Positions 25,172 through 36,501 of a stretch of DNA of 64,000 nt are shown piece by piece. The notes below the pieces were generated by a model. The model worked only from the letters and a program-made list of their open reading frames with translations, was not told where the DNA came from and made no database searches. Made by a program: the position numbers and the translations under genes. Positions within the stretch are counted from its first letter, which is position 1. Every line of letters begins with the position of its first letter. The stretch comes from Meandrina meandrites (taxonomy: Eukaryota > Cnidaria > Anthozoa > Scleractinia > Meandrinidae): positions 10,177,701-10,241,700 of the forward strand of contig OY855913.1 of the NCBI GenBank assembly GCA_963693305.1, read 5' to 3'.

Positions 25172-27949
25172 TGAGTGCTGTGTGCAATACATTTTGTACA
25201 GTAGAGTTCGTAACTAATACATGTAGCAGTGCACATTGTTGTTACCCCTGGTTTGGAATTTAATATTATACAGGTATTTTGATGCAGGTTGTTGGAAAAA
25301 AGCACCAAATTTATTTATAAATACCCAAATTTAGCGCTGCGGCACTTATTCAAGAGCGGCGCTTATTAAATTATTTTCAGTAAAGGTGCGCTTATTCAAG
25401 AGCAGCGCTTATTCGAGTAGCAGCCCTTAATCGATCATTTACAGTAAGTGTGGGTTATGGAAAGTCACGGAAAATTATGTTTAAAAAGTGCAGAATAAAT
25501 TAGATTTTTTCGTAAAGAAAATGGAAAAACATTGCTCAAAATGAAAGATGATTTCCAAGAAAATGGTCAAATTTTAGGTCATGGAAAACTTTGAGAAGTC
25601 ATGGAAAAGTTCATGGAAATTCATGGAATTTTAAAAACTCAAAAGAGTATGAACCCTGCAGTACAACAGTACTCATCACTTTGATAAACTTTTTTTTAGT
25701 GAAGGAGGAAGAAATTTCTCCAGTGGAAACACTGCTATAAACCAGCTGCAGGAATGGTGTCGTCGCAGGACCAAATATCATGAGGTAACTTGTTTTAGCT
25801 CCTACTTGAGAACCAATTAAAGTGCTACTGAAACGAAATTTTTGTATTCTTTTTTACTTACTCAATTCATGGTTTCAAACCTGCTTAAAATCATGGTGAC
25901 CTTTTTTTAAAAAATACACAATGGAAAGTGCTTGTTTTGGCAGTCAAAATCGGCTTTTTGGAGCCAAACCATGTCCTGGACCTGGAGCCGAGTTCAGCAA
26001 CCTTCTGACGTCACTGGTTGTGTACATGTGGGGTGCGCGGTAGATTCTCTCTCTTTTCCATTAGAATTAATGCGTGTATTTTACTGATCCTCGAACTTTC
26101 AACCTCCGAATTTTTGTTCAGACACAAACAGAAAATGCACAGTATAGACATCTGAGAGAGCATTAAGTTCTTTTCTGCTTTAAATGAGTGAACAGAATTG
26201 ATAGTCCACATTCTCGGGTACAGCGCATCGGTGAGCCACATGATCGCAGGTTTTTCTACAACCATTCACGGTCTGTAAGCCTTGATTTGAATACTTGGAA
26301 GGCATACCAAAGGACAGAAAATGTGGACTTTTCACTGTGTTAGGCGAAGAGGACTAGAAAACTTGTGATGTCCTTGATCGAGGGTCATCTTTATGTTAGC
26401 GCAGGAGTCGAGTGTTACAGAAACCAATGGGAATCACGCACTACTCTTTCATTACGAAGTTATAATTTACAGTTGATGGCAAGCTTTAAGGGAAAATCCA
26501 CTTGTCCTGGACCACTGGACTGGACTCTTTTGACCCCTGTTGATATATTCCTTCAACTTTAGTTCTTTTCCGTTTTACAGGGAGTCGACATTCAAAACTT
26601 TACCACCAGCTGGGCCAATGGGCTGGCCATGTGTGCTCTGCTGAATTACTTCCTACCAGACAAGATTCCCTTTGACACTCTAGATCCTAGTGACAAGAGG
26701 GGAAATTGGGCACTTGCTTTCAAAGTGGCAGGGTGAGTTCTTCTATTTTTGTATAACTAGAGACAACATATACATGTATGTATTTCCACAGTTGAGCACA
26801 ATCATGTAATATTTTTGTGTCACTGTTGTCAAGCAATCATGATATGACCTATTTGCTTAGTACCTTGTACTCCAGATATCCCCTTCAGGGAGGTGGGGAG
26901 GATACTACCTTATTTACACTATATGGGTATCACTACTGCTGAATGGGGTGCTATTTTTGACCTTCCAGGTCTGTGATGAGGTTCTAATTTTGGCCTTTGG
27001 TCTGAGATGGGATCACATAATGGGGGAAAATTATGTCAAAAGTATATCTTTCTGTTTACTCGAATCAGCTCGTTTTGAAATGCACAGAAATAAATGGGAG
27101 GGGGGGGGGGGGGGGGGTAATGTTGTAGTACTGTGGAGAACAAATGTGTCCCAAAATTGGATGAAAAAAGATGGTGGTGTTCTCTTTGCCTCGACCACCT
27201 CCTCTGTTCTGCTCTCTCTTCTTCATCATATCCCTCTGTTCTACTCTATTCTTCTACCTTCTCTTTTTTCTCTATTCTCTCCCTCCTTTACTCCCTTTTC
27301 TACTCCACCTATTCCCAGCTTGACTTCACTGACCTGACTTCATAAAACACAATTCTACTCGACTAGACAAACACAACTCCATTTTTCCACCAGCTCAACT
27401 CCACCAATTGCAACACAACTTGACTCCACTCGACTCCAACTCAACTCGACTTGACTCCACCAAAACAAATCTACTTTACACCACCAGCTCAACTCCACCA
27501 ACACAACTCGACTTGACTCGAGTCCATCAACACAACTCTACTTTTGTCCACCAGCTCGACCCCACCAACACAACTCGACTCTACTCGACTCCATCAACAT
27601 AACTCTACTTTACTCCACTAGCATAACTCCACCAACACAACTCCACTCCACAAACACAACTCTACTTTACTCCATACCCCTCTGAGAGGTCCACCAAGAT
27701 GATTGACGGCAGTGAAAAAAGCACAACCATTGATTGAGCAGAGTTTGCTGGTTATGAACTAAAAGATGCAGTAGTTAAAATCAAGCAATGTTTTTGTTTG
27801 CATTTTTTAGGGAAGAGGGCATTGAGCCATTGCTTGAACTGGAGGATGTCATGTCAGTTGATGTACCAGAACCTAAGAGTCTGATCACTTACATCCATTT
27901 TATCTATACCCACTTTTCTGAGAAGCAAGGACTGCAGAAGAAGGCATAG
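10849..27949 (+). CDS. SMTN: Smoothelin homologue with DFRxxL motifs and a C-terminal CH domain, ten exons
   Basis: Predicted exons: 10849-10881, 13675-14289, 15658-15736, 17640-17706, 17796-19010, 22175-22479, 24874-25003, 25700-25784, 26581-26732 and 27811-27949 (939 aa). Phases agree throughout; the acceptor of exon 5 is the least certain (CAG before 17796 keeps frame). Smoothelins are actin-associated cytoskeletal proteins. Residues 8-40 (TTDFEERREIRQQLRELRKK) match the vertebrate smoothelin motif. A Glu-rich stretch fills the rest of exon 2. Exons 3-4 hold a second smoothelin-like helix (LRKAIRLQIRQLR). Exon 5 has a proline-rich segment and DFRxxL motifs at about residues 420, 450, 483 and 635. 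Exon 6 has TTEV repeats. Exon 7 is a Lys-rich helix. Residues 826-934 form a smoothelin-type CH domain (LQEWCRRRT, VDIQNFTTSWANGLAMCALL, WALAFKVA). No signal peptide or membrane segment. The gene is intact. Confidence 0.85.
12862..13045 (+). mobile_element. 5'-truncated SINE copy in smoothelin intron 1
   Basis: It contains CCCAGGTGTATAAGTGGGTA, GCTGGGGGTAACCCTGCAAT and AGGGGGGAGTAGAAATACTC, all shared with the tRNA-headed SINE at 14799-15110. The tRNA-like 5' part is missing. Same orientation as the host gene. Confidence 0.7.
13149..13171. repeat. Poly(C) tract in smoothelin intron 1
   Basis: A C homopolymer of about 22 bases. Similar G/C homopolymers occur near 21241, 25150, 27100, 30490, 30784, 40507, 47258, 49875 and 56414. 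Their exact lengths are likely to be unreliable. Confidence 0.8.
13323..13619. mobile_element. MITE with about 95-bp inverted arms in smoothelin intron 1
   Basis: The left arm begins ATTGGCCATGTTCTAAATGA and the right arm ends with its complement. The arms continue through GATTGAA, ATGGGGCCC and CATCTGAAAGAGCATCCA. The total is about 297 bp. It ends about 55 bp before exon 2. Confidence 0.75.
14771..14826. repeat. Perfect 56-bp palindrome at the 5' end of a SINE
   Basis: The 28 bases ATTCAGAGTCCAGCC... to ...CCAATAG are followed directly by their exact complement, with no spacer (centre 14798/14799). The right arm is the tRNA-like head of the SINE, so the left arm is an inverted copy of it. 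Confidence 0.9.
14799..15110 (+). mobile_element. tRNA-derived SINE in smoothelin intron 2
   Basis: The head resembles a tRNA gene. A perfect B box GGTTCGAGCCC is at 14838-14848 and an A-box-like GGTTAGTGGGC lies upstream, the internal promoter of RNA polymerase III. The body shares ACTTTACTCTCATAGTGCCT, CCAGGTGTATAAATG and GGGGGAGTAGAAATACTC with the copy at 12862. It ends in an A-rich tail with AATAAAAAA near 15085-15110. Confidence 0.75.
16238..16812. mobile_element. Foldback MITE in smoothelin intron 3, interrupted by a LINE tail
   Basis: The outer arms (TTACAGTCAAAATACTCAG at 16238 and its complement ending at 16812, both with GCTTAGAATTCCGGAA) are continuous on the right side. On the right, GCCGTTAATCAAAAC leads straight into the inner arm (GGCGAACGGATTGCATTA). 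On the left the same two blocks are separated by about 240 bp of foreign sequence. Confidence 0.7.
16293..16531 (-). mobile_element. Probable LINE 3'-end fragment nested in the MITE
   Basis: On the minus strand this reads GGATAAATAAAGTTTTATGT followed by ATGT repeats, typical of non-LTR 3' tails with a microsatellite end. The rest is AT-rich with repeated ACAATATTATTATA motifs. It splits the left arm of the element at 16238-16812, so it inserted later. Confidence 0.5.
17157..17453. mobile_element. Diverged foldback element in smoothelin intron 3
   Basis: Left CTTTCAGTGTTACGTGCATA and right TATGCATGTAACACACTGAA are imperfect complements. The arms continue through the ATCTTTCGACATG region and are about 110 bp each. 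Confidence 0.55.
18259..18921 (+). other. Four DFRxxL motifs in smoothelin exon 5
   Basis: The motifs are DFRGQL (18259-18276), DFRRQL (18349-18366), DFRGQL (18448-18465) and DFRAVL (18904-18921). The first three are about 30 residues apart, each followed by K/N and a basic or Thr-Gly stretch. The DFRxxL motif is a known F-actin-binding element in the N-terminus of smooth-muscle myosin light-chain kinase. Weaker relatives in the same protein are ETFHAQMARRK and, in exon 7, SAFKQQLE. Confidence 0.7.
19672..19848. mobile_element. Short MITE in smoothelin intron 5
   Basis: Its ends are AACCCTTTCAGTCCCA and the near-complement TGGGAGTGAAAGGGTT, about 175 bp apart. It is non-coding. The left boundary is approximate. 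Confidence 0.5.
22661..22836. mobile_element. Short inverted-repeat element in smoothelin intron 6
   Basis: AATAGACTGTATTAGTATTC and TTGGTTTTGG on the left match, with changes, the complement of CCAATACCAAGAATAC and GAGTATGGTCTATT on the right. The arms are about 38 bp. Confidence 0.5.
25320..25660. repeat. Degenerate repeats in smoothelin intron 7
   Basis: GCGCTTATTCAAGAGC-type units recur three or four times at 25333-25430. They are followed by several copies of TCATGGAAA(A/T)-type motifs up to 25630. Both look like fragments of dispersed repeats. Confidence 0.5.
27325..27680 (+). repeat. Minisatellite in smoothelin intron 9
   Basis: Degenerate tandem repeat built from CACAACTCGACT, CTACTTTACTCCACC and AGCTCAACTCCACCAACAC. 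The unit is irregular, about 25-55 bp. The strand is pyrimidine/A-rich with almost no G. Open frames across it are artefacts of the repeat. Confidence 0.7.
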
Positions 27950-30900
27950 ATGATCCTGTCATGGTTTGGTTCTGTATCACCGTGAAAGAAAACGTGAACA
28001 TTGGGCATAATTTCAATTTATAATAATAAATTAGTTGTAAGGGTTTATAAGCCATTTATTAGTGCCACAGGAGGTTTGGAAGAAAACTGAGAGAAAACCA
28101 GACAAATGAATGTTATTTTTCTGGTAGGTTTTAGACGGGTTCTCATTGGTTGCGTTTAAACCTTCTCCAAGGTCTGAGCCATTTCTGAATTAGCTTTTGA
28201 AGTAGTTATTAGAACAGCAAATAAAAGTATTGTCTAGTATAGTAAATCTAGTATAGTATATATCTAAGTTATTGTAATGGACATTGAGAGTTTTCATTTT
28301 GTATTAGCTGCAATAAATTTTAATAGGGCCATTTGTATGCCCTAATATTTAGAATATTTAGCATTTTATTAAAAATCGAATCCCATGGTTTGGTGTGGGA
28401 TTATTCTTGTTATTAATAATCAGAATACATTTTAGTAGAGAATTTTTTTTATATTATTCGTGTAACATGTAAATTTAAATGAATTATTCAAATGGTTTTT
28501 CCAGAAGTGCTGCTGAAATCGGTGTTTTGATAACGTCAAACAGAAATACCATAGTTTTGAATAAATGCAATTTTTAGATATTAAAATTTTGATTTTAAAA
28601 TTTTGAATATGATGCCTTGCAAAAGAATCTTTTGGGGCAAGTTCCTGTTTTACAGTTTTGGAAGTAAATTAATATTTCTGTGTGGAATTAGTTGATTATC
28701 CCACATTAAATTTTCATTAGTACAAAAAGAGTGTACATTGGCAGAGAAATATGTATTAAGAGGATGAGAGTTTCAGCTACTAAGATCGATTGATAAGTAG
28801 ACAATCTAAACCAAAGATTTAATTTTTATTACTGGCGAAACTTTGGCTGAAGAGGTTTTTATTTTTGTTCTGAGTTTATTTGAAATTCTGTTTGAAGTAG
28901 AATGGCCAATTGAAACAACGTTTAGATATGTTGTCTGATGTAATGATTGTTCAAGTTCCAATTTGTTAAGAAGTCTATTGAAGTCGATAGGTTTGGTGTT
29001 GAGTTTAAAGACAGTGGGGGAATATCTCTCAGGAAAAGTGCCTGCAAACATTTGCCAAGTAGAGCCAAAGAGATAATTATTTAAACGAAGTCTGAGTTAG
29101 ACCAGGTTTGTAGCTAGCCGGATTGATGTTTATACGAGACTCTGTACCCACCATTGGGCGTAAGCCAAATTGTGTTACTGTGACTTGAAAGAGCCATCAT
29201 TTGCAAGACCCTGAAACGCCGTCTTAACTTCGTTTAAGTAATTAGTCCTTGGTACAAATCTACATTGTCAAAGCCAGTTTGTGGTTGATTAAAATTAGAA
29301 ACGTTTTTGTAGATAAAATAATTGTAGGACTTTTTTAAATAGCAAGTGCAAAGGACAGTTTTATGTAAGATTCTTATAGCAATAACTTGGTAGATCATGA
29401 TTCTTTTAATAAACAAACCTTAGCCAAAATAATGTCCTCGCAACTTCAGTTTCTCGCGGAACAGTTATATTTAAGGGACGTTTTAAAAATGCGTCGTGAA
29501 ATTGGAAAAAAAAATGAATTTCTGTATACGTCATTCTGAAGGTGTTGGTCCTGTTAACCCTTTCCTAAGATCCTTTTGTTTCCTTGCAAGCCAGTTAAGG
29601 CTACGCGCTCACTGACTGTCAGTTCTTACAGGAGATTGAGTCGGAGCCTCTTGACCATTCAAGAGGACTGAAGACAAGGTATGTGATTTTGGTAACAAGG
29701 TTACCATGGAAATGGCCTGTGTATCTTCACAAAGCCCAAGGTAGCCACCACAATGAATTTGAGAAAATTGGGAGAATTTCAAAGGATATCTGCAAAATCT
29801 TGCCCGTAGCAAGGATTCACACAAACGAAGTTTTCCCAAACTGACGTTCGTGTAAACCCTTGCATGTTTGACTACGTGTGATATGACCACGTGACTGCTA
29901 GCAGTGGGAGAAATAGAACAAGGTTTGAATATTCAGCTTCATGCAGGTTTCAGTAAATGAACTGAGGGACTTCGCAATACACTTAATAACGAAATCTCGA
30001 CCAGTAGGCAACATTTAATCTTGAACCGAGATTTCCGACGGCCACTTTTCAGCGTCAGTGAGATCTGGGTACGAGATTAGGTAACATTGTTATAACGACA
30101 CAAGAACTTCTTAATATCTATTCAAAGTTATAGAATAAGCGAGTGAATCTGGGGAGTGACCAACACGTTTTTGGTGTTATCAGTGCCGGTGGTCAGCTCT
30201 GAAGTATCTCTGTACATTTTCTGAATCTTGCAGTATTTTGGCGAGCCCGTATATGGTTACGAGATTTGCCAACCAAGTTTTCTTTCCCCAAATATGGGCG
30301 ATTTGATTTATGATGAGATTTATTAATCACGTTTTCTTTCCCAAATCTCATTATTTTTTGCGTGGTCATAAAGATAACCTGCCAAAATGGTCGCCTGGAG
30401 AACATCTTCAGGCTTTTGGTTAGTTGGAGAGCTAGAGCAGCACGAGAAATCTTCTGTGAAAAAAATTGGGGAGTGTTCTGGAGTGGGGTGGGGGGGGGGG
30501 GGCGAAAAGGAAGGAGTGGGTAGGGGGGGGGGCTAATCCCATCTACCCAACTAGTCCTCGTCTTGGTTTTTCACTCTCGCTGCTACCCAACTAAACGAAA
30601 ACTTAGGATAGGTGATAGACGTAGAGTTCAAATATTGAGAGACAACTAGAGATGTTTGTACGGCAACCACAAACAAGATCTCAAAGGCTAAAAATGCTGG
30701 CGTTCTCTACCGAACACCCTAAGTGAGACCAAAAGCCGTAATTTACACTCCGTCCCATTAATATTCTTTAATATGGGAGTATCCCCCCCCCCCCCCTTCT
30801 CACTCCTCACAATTTACTAGTTATATATCCTGAAAATTCGAGTTCATAATAAAATTAAAAGGCAGATATAAACACAATATATTTCGACAATCCCTCTTTA

Positions 30901-31043
30901 TTTCTTAGTGTTACATCACATTAAAGAAGAACAGGCATTCTTTTCTATTGACCCTTCACTTTTGGTTCAACTGTTTTCCTTTCAAGTCACATCTAATTCT
31001 ACTGTTTAAATTCTTGAATACGGCAACGCTGGTTCTTGAGTAA
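27950..31043. other. Intergenic between smoothelin and the first lectin gene
   Basis: The first 370 bases are smoothelin 3' UTR with three AATAAA. After that no gene is recognised. An 81-codon frame at 28806-29051 (minus) has no features I can identify. TTTATT at 30897-30902 is an AATAAA on the minus strand and probably the poly(A) signal of the lectin gene to the right. Confidence 0.5.
28025..28317 (+). terminator. Candidate poly(A) signals of the smoothelin gene
   Basis: AATAAA occurs at 28025-28030, 28220-28225 and 28312-28317, within 370 bases of the stop codon. The gene may use more than one. The true cleavage sites cannot be told from sequence. Confidence 0.5.
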
Positions 31044-32115
31044 CTAATTAGCCATCAGCAATTTAAACTCGGACCAGCCATTTTCGCCCATTAATTTCGA
31101 GAATGTCTTCCAATCATCAGCTTCTAAAAGCTCATATAACTGATCTTGATAAACCCCATAGAATATACTGTAAGGCGACAGGAAAAGGAACTCCAAATCG
31201 CTCCATCCGGTCCGGCCAATGAGCGTGGATGTTGCTAACCAACTGTCACTTGCCATCGCGTCTGTGGGAGGGCTTCTTCTGTGAAACTTGCCGTTTTCTA
31301 CTCCGTATAAAATTCCGTCTTGATCGAAGAAGAGGAATTTGAAGACGGACCATCCACTTGACCCAACCAGTGTGGCAGATCCGAGCCAGCTGTCACCACC
31401 GAAAGCTGGAGGGCCTCTCTTGTAAAGCTTATCATCGTTAACACCATAAAGAACTCCATCGGGATCAAAGAATAAGAGCTTGAAGTACTCCCATCCCCCA
31501 GTTCCGATAAGGGTCGCTTGAGAAATCCAATCCGAAGACGACGACAAGCCCTCTGGGAGTGGCCCTTTGTAGAACCTGCCATTCAATACTCCATATAAGG
31601 TACCGTCTGGGTGGAAGAACAAATGCTGGAAATTGTTCCAACCTGCGCCGCCTAATTCTATGGCTGAGCTGATCCAGTGATCCTTGGGAGATTGTGGAAG
31701 ATTCACGTTGTAGAATTTGTCATTTGCGACACCATAGAAATTTGGGCAAGAAGCGCTGAAATGAAAAAGATAAACCGGAATGTTTTATTCCCTTGTTCAT
31801 TATCATTTATAAATACTGATTGTTATATCTCTTAAAACATTACCTTAAGTCTAAACAAAACCAATGTCGATTATTATTAATAATGAAGTAGGGATGACTA
31901 ACAACGGAGATCAAATTAATAACAAGTCACAATTTAGCTTTTCTGGATCAATCTAAGTTGGTTCATTCTGTAGAAATGATTTTTGTATCTTTCGAATCCG
32001 TTTTTTGAAAGAGGTTTTAGTTATATACAGCTGACTTGAATTTCTTCAGGGATTCCTACCTTGTAATGGACGCGCAAAAACTCAGCAAAAGGCCCAGATG
32101 AAGCTTGATGTCCAT
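31044..32115 (-). CDS. Secreted tachylectin-2-like five-bladed propeller lectin, gene 1
   Basis: Coding exons are 32115-32060 and 31755-31044 (intron 304 bp, phase 2), giving 255 residues. Exon 1 encodes a signal peptide, MDIKLHLGLLLSFCASIT; the mature part starts near SASCPNFYGV. Exon 2 encodes five repeats of about 47 residues, each with a W-[LI]-x-x-A-x-x-[IL]-G-x-x-GW-x-x-F core and LFF-x-P-x-G-x-LYGV strands. Tachylectin-2 of the horseshoe crab has exactly five such blades and binds GlcNAc/GalNAc. Related genes are known from corals. The role is inferred to be innate recognition of microbes or other sugars outside the cell. Exon 1 is preceded by TTACAG, so a non-coding 5' exon exists; a GTAAGC donor at 33020 is a candidate. 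The last blades (SPYSIFYGV, LLEADDWKTF) are the most diverged. Confidence 0.88.
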
Positions 32116-32120
32116 ATTAG

Positions 32121-33060
32121 CTGTAACAAATAAATATATGTAAAGAAATTATATTCACTGAATGCACAGTGACAGCATAGATCAGAAAACGTGATCCAAA
32201 TTTAAGGAAGGAATTTAAGTGGCAACATCGTGGTATGAATTTCAACTATTCAAAATATATCTTGTTATACTTCAACTGTGGACGTCGGAAATATAATAAG
32301 GGAAAATCAGGTTTATAAAATATGGGTAGTTACGAATGTTAGTTCTGAGGAACTGACTCGATCCTATTTACAGGCTTTTGTTTACTCAACTGTACACGAA
32401 TTTACACATTTTACTTCGAGTTTATTTTTTCTTTAGTTAAAATCGTGTTCAGAAATTTGATTTCAGTGATATTTTTGTTTATATCAATTACTCAGTACAA
32501 AGACCAAATTAAAGATCTCTACTGAATGTTGTTTTAAAAAGCGATGCTGGTGCTCTAGCGTTATTGAATTGGAAAAAAAATTGTGACGAACAACTGAGCT
32601 TCCAATTTTCTTCTCTTGATCACACATTCAATTTCAAGAATCGATCACGATTAAGTTCACTATCAATGACCTCCCATTGGCCTCATGGAGCATTTTCACC
32701 TGTAGCTGTGCGAGGATCACGAGTTCTTATCCTAAAGATTTAAGGTATTTATATATTTTTATATATATTTTTAAATTTGTAATTGCTTGTCGATGCCACA
32801 ACTGTGAAAGATCACTTGCAGTTCAATTTAAAAAAGAAATAGGGCACCTTTTTTATAGTTGTGAGTTTGCCATTTTAATTTTTATCTTTGCCCAAAAAGG
32901 CATAAATATAGATATTAAAAATTCTAATATATTAAAGCCAAAATGCTGAACTAAAAATGGGAATAAATCTTACCTATATCTTAAACCCTTTTGAATCGCC
33001 ATTTTTAAGAAAGTGCTTACCTTTCCTGTATAAGATTGTTGGACGACTTTGTGCTTGGAA
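32121..33060 (-). other. 5' UTR intron and candidate first exon of lectin gene 1
   Basis: On the minus strand TTGTTACAG ends at 32121, just before CTAATATGG. Upstream, ACAGGAAAG followed by GTAAGC has its donor at 33020-33019, which fits a short untranslated exon at about 33021-33060. The transcription start is not identified. Confidence 0.35.
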
Positions 33061-36000
33061 CAGTTGGTAAGTGATCTCAAGTGAATATGTTATTTATTTC
33101 AGTCAGATACTTCATTGAATAGACCGATAGATGGGAGGCGGGGAATGACTGAGTGATTGAATGATCAGTGATTAGTCGTCAAAAAAACTAGCAGCTGTGT
33201 TCACAAAAAAGCATAGCGAAGAATTAATGTATTCCAAAACGGCTTTTGCTGATTCTTCTACATAATGTTTCGTGTGAAATGTTTTTTTTTTGTTGCAAGG
33301 CTGTTTCTTTCCGTGCAGCCATTTTTTCACAACAAATTTCGGTAAACTCAAGTAAGCGCGGGCCTCTGCCCCCCACCCCCCGCTCTCCCTCGGGTTGAAT
33401 TAGACACCAAGCACATCCTAAGAAAGAAAATGGTCGGCTTCTTCGTAAACAAACATGGTTATTTTTCGATCTTCACCTGATCTTCACATATTAGTCGAGT
33501 AATCATCCTCTTTGTAAGAATGAGTTTTGACCTATTTCTGGAAACGTAAACTTAATTACCTAGTGCAAACACATTTCGTGGCCGATTTTGCAAGGAGGTT
33601 AAACAGGCTCTGGACTTTTTTTTCAAAAGGCTCTTTCTGGTTCTGGTTAGCTTAGTTCACCCCTGCTGGACTTACTTTTCCTTTTTGTGGTGGGGCAAAG
33701 TGATTGGGCGTTATCAAATTCTTCATTTTTGGCGGGGGAGGGGGCGGGGGTGGGGGTCATTCGCGAACACCTAACTTATATATTTCGTAACTCTTTGAAC
33801 TTTTCAGGTATATATCTTTAATGTCCTTTGAAACGTCTCTGAGTGAGTTTCGGAGTATTACATGAGTTTTTTCTTGTATTATAGTGGTTCGAACGCCGCA
33901 CAAAAGACAACGAAACCTCACCTAAAAATTTTCACGTGTTAAATTTGCATTCTTTGTTGTAGGATGTCATTTGCATTATATTTGTACTCTCCTCGTGGTC
34001 AACGGTTTCGTTCCTCGAACGGGGCGAAAGTTTACTTGGGCATTAATTTTTCAACTTCTTGTCGTTTTAATGGTTAAACCGGCCGGGGGGGCAACTACCA
34101 AATCCTTAGCTTATGGCTAGCAAGAAAAGCAGAAAATGTTTGACAAGCGTGGATGGGTGAACTCCGTGGTTGGAAATATCGATGAACAAAGGTAAGGACA
34201 GTACAAGTTTTATAGCGAGAATGTTTGAGCGCAAGCTTAAAGTAAAAAGTTATTTTGGTAGATAAATAGAAACTAAATATTCAAAAGTGAATTCCTTAGC
34301 GGAGCTTTCTTGCTCGAGAGATAAACTATTAATTAACCGAAGTTTTATGCTGCGTACGCGTAGGTCGTACGTAAGTTCAGCACACAGCGCATATGTTAAT
34401 AACGGCTACTGATGAATTCATTCCACTTTGCCAAAAAGTTTCCAAAGAAAAAAAGCTTAATTAATTAGTGAACATTGTGATAACATTGGTTTTCTTTTGT
34501 AGACTGAAGGGAACGCAGTAAAAAATTCAACAGAGGCAAAGTGGTGAATATCATCTTGGAGGATTAAATGTCAAACTCGCTGCATTGACCGAAAGCAATG
34601 CTTATAAATCAGGCTACAGATTATTCATAAAATGGTGAGTGATATACACAAAACGTATTTTAGTAAAATTATACGAAGACGCGTTATAAACAGAAGTTTT
34701 CAAGCGACAATGAGACATGAAGCATCACATGTAAAAAATAAATGAAACTTTGACACACTTTTCGCGCAGCTCTGTGGCCAAATCACTTCGATACTTTAAT
34801 AGTTGTGCATGCAATTTTAATTTAGCACCTCGGACTGTTTGGATAAAGATGGATGGCGAAAACTTCTTTGTAATAAAGCGTCGTCTAAAGGGGCGTGTAA
34901 ACTGTGTCCATAGTTCCCTCGGAGAATTGCTTAAAAAAGCATTTCTTTGAATTTTACAACTTGCAAAGGACAAACTAGGTTTGAACACCATGAAAAATTG
35001 CGAATGGAGTGCATGCTCAGTACAACCGGGTAGTGGTAAAAGCCTGCCCCCTACCCACCCCTCCCACTCGGATACACATGCTTCTCCGCATCCCCTAGCC
35101 TCTCAACATCAAATTGCGAAAACATACAAGGGGATAGATGAAAAAAGCACGATTTTATTTTATTCTTTCTTTGAGTTACTCTTTTGGTGGTGAAAGCCGT
35201 AAGCGATAGGAAGACCAAGAAAAACTAAGTTCGAAAGATTTTTTGTGGGGGAGGGCAGGGATTGTTATTGACCTAAGGATGCAGCTAGTTTGTATGTTAA
35301 AATAAAGGAAATTAGAATTTAGGATAAAAACATTTTCAGCGCAGGGGGTATAGGGGTGAGAAGGGATAAAGAGAGAGGACCTGGAGCGCGAAACAACAAT
35401 TGATCTCAAAACTTGCAAAGCGGTCAATTTATGTTTTTGAACAGCGGTTTTTTCATAAGACTTCTTTTCGAGTGCAAAAGCAAGCAACTGTTTCATATAA
35501 AGGCACTGAAAGTGGGAAACACATTAACTACGTTTAACATCCTCAGTCATGAGGTGTTTCCTCGTTTTGCTTTTGCTCTGGGATTACACAATTCGCGATG
35601 ATTGCTTTGCAAGTTGTGAGATAATAGCTAGAATTTTAAAGAGAATGTATAGAAAGTCCCTCTGCAAATTTTTGGCTATAGGATACTTTAATTTTTTCCA
35701 TTTGTATTTTGAATAGATAAATTCTTTTCTAATTCACCATGCTAACAAAGCTAAATTGTAACTGATTTCTAAATGTTTTCGAGAAAATTTGCAATTCCCC
35801 AGGGAATACTTAACAGTCTTGTACTAGTGAAGAGGGTGAGCTTATCAGATTTTTGTTTGTAACTAATCACCGCTCTTTTGCGTTCTATTTTAGTGCCTGT
35901 GACCGTGCTGAAGAAGACAAGAGACCTACAAAAATCCAGTTAGAAGTCAGATGCTTCCTACAGCTAGTGAATGCTTTATTCATCAAGTGGAGGATTTAAA

Positions 36001-36490
36001 AACAAGCTGGCTATGTAAAAAGTAGGTTTCTTAAAGATTTAAGCCGCTGGTTAACATCGCTGGAAATACAGCATTAGCTTGATTTTAGCAACTTCATTTG
36101 CTTTCCTGCGTGCCAAAGTTTGCACTGCGTTTAAGTCATGAGTCGAATTAACACATATCCAGTCCGCGCGCAGTTTATAACGTTCGTCGCTGATGTGTGG
36201 TTGTCAGCGGTCAAATTAAAGCTCTGCCTTTTCAGTAAACAAAAAATGGCGATGCTTTGTTTAGTGAACGAGAATTTTAAGCAGAAAAATTGAGAGAATC
36301 TTTCCAAAATTGCTTTTTAACGAATTAAAATTCGTCGTTTAACAATCACGGTCACTAGTTTTTTTCGAGTTAACTGCTGTTGTTGACTTGAGTAGCTGAT
36401 TAGACTGCATGCAGTCTGTTTTTCTCTCGAAATTCAGAAAGGGAATGCTGTAAACTAGGGTTTAAGACGCGAGACCACCTGGTGGTTCGC
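33061..36490. other. Intergenic, no gene recognised
   Basis: Open frames are short and not protein-like. There are G- and C-rich tracts near 33370 and 33735. I see no conserved exon or RNA gene. Confidence 0.5.
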
Positions 36491-36501
36491 CCAGTTCCCG
36501 A

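Noticed and set aside
26948..27337. 129-codon frame in smoothelin intron 9
   Set aside because: It crosses a poly(G) tract and the C/T-rich start of a minisatellite. It has no conserved motif and lies between clear exons.
31704..31706. Intronless 220-residue lectin starting at 31706
   Set aside because: That codon is GTG (Val), not ATG, and the conserved first strand and signal peptide lie upstream in a spliced exon. The same holds at 46073 and 60235.
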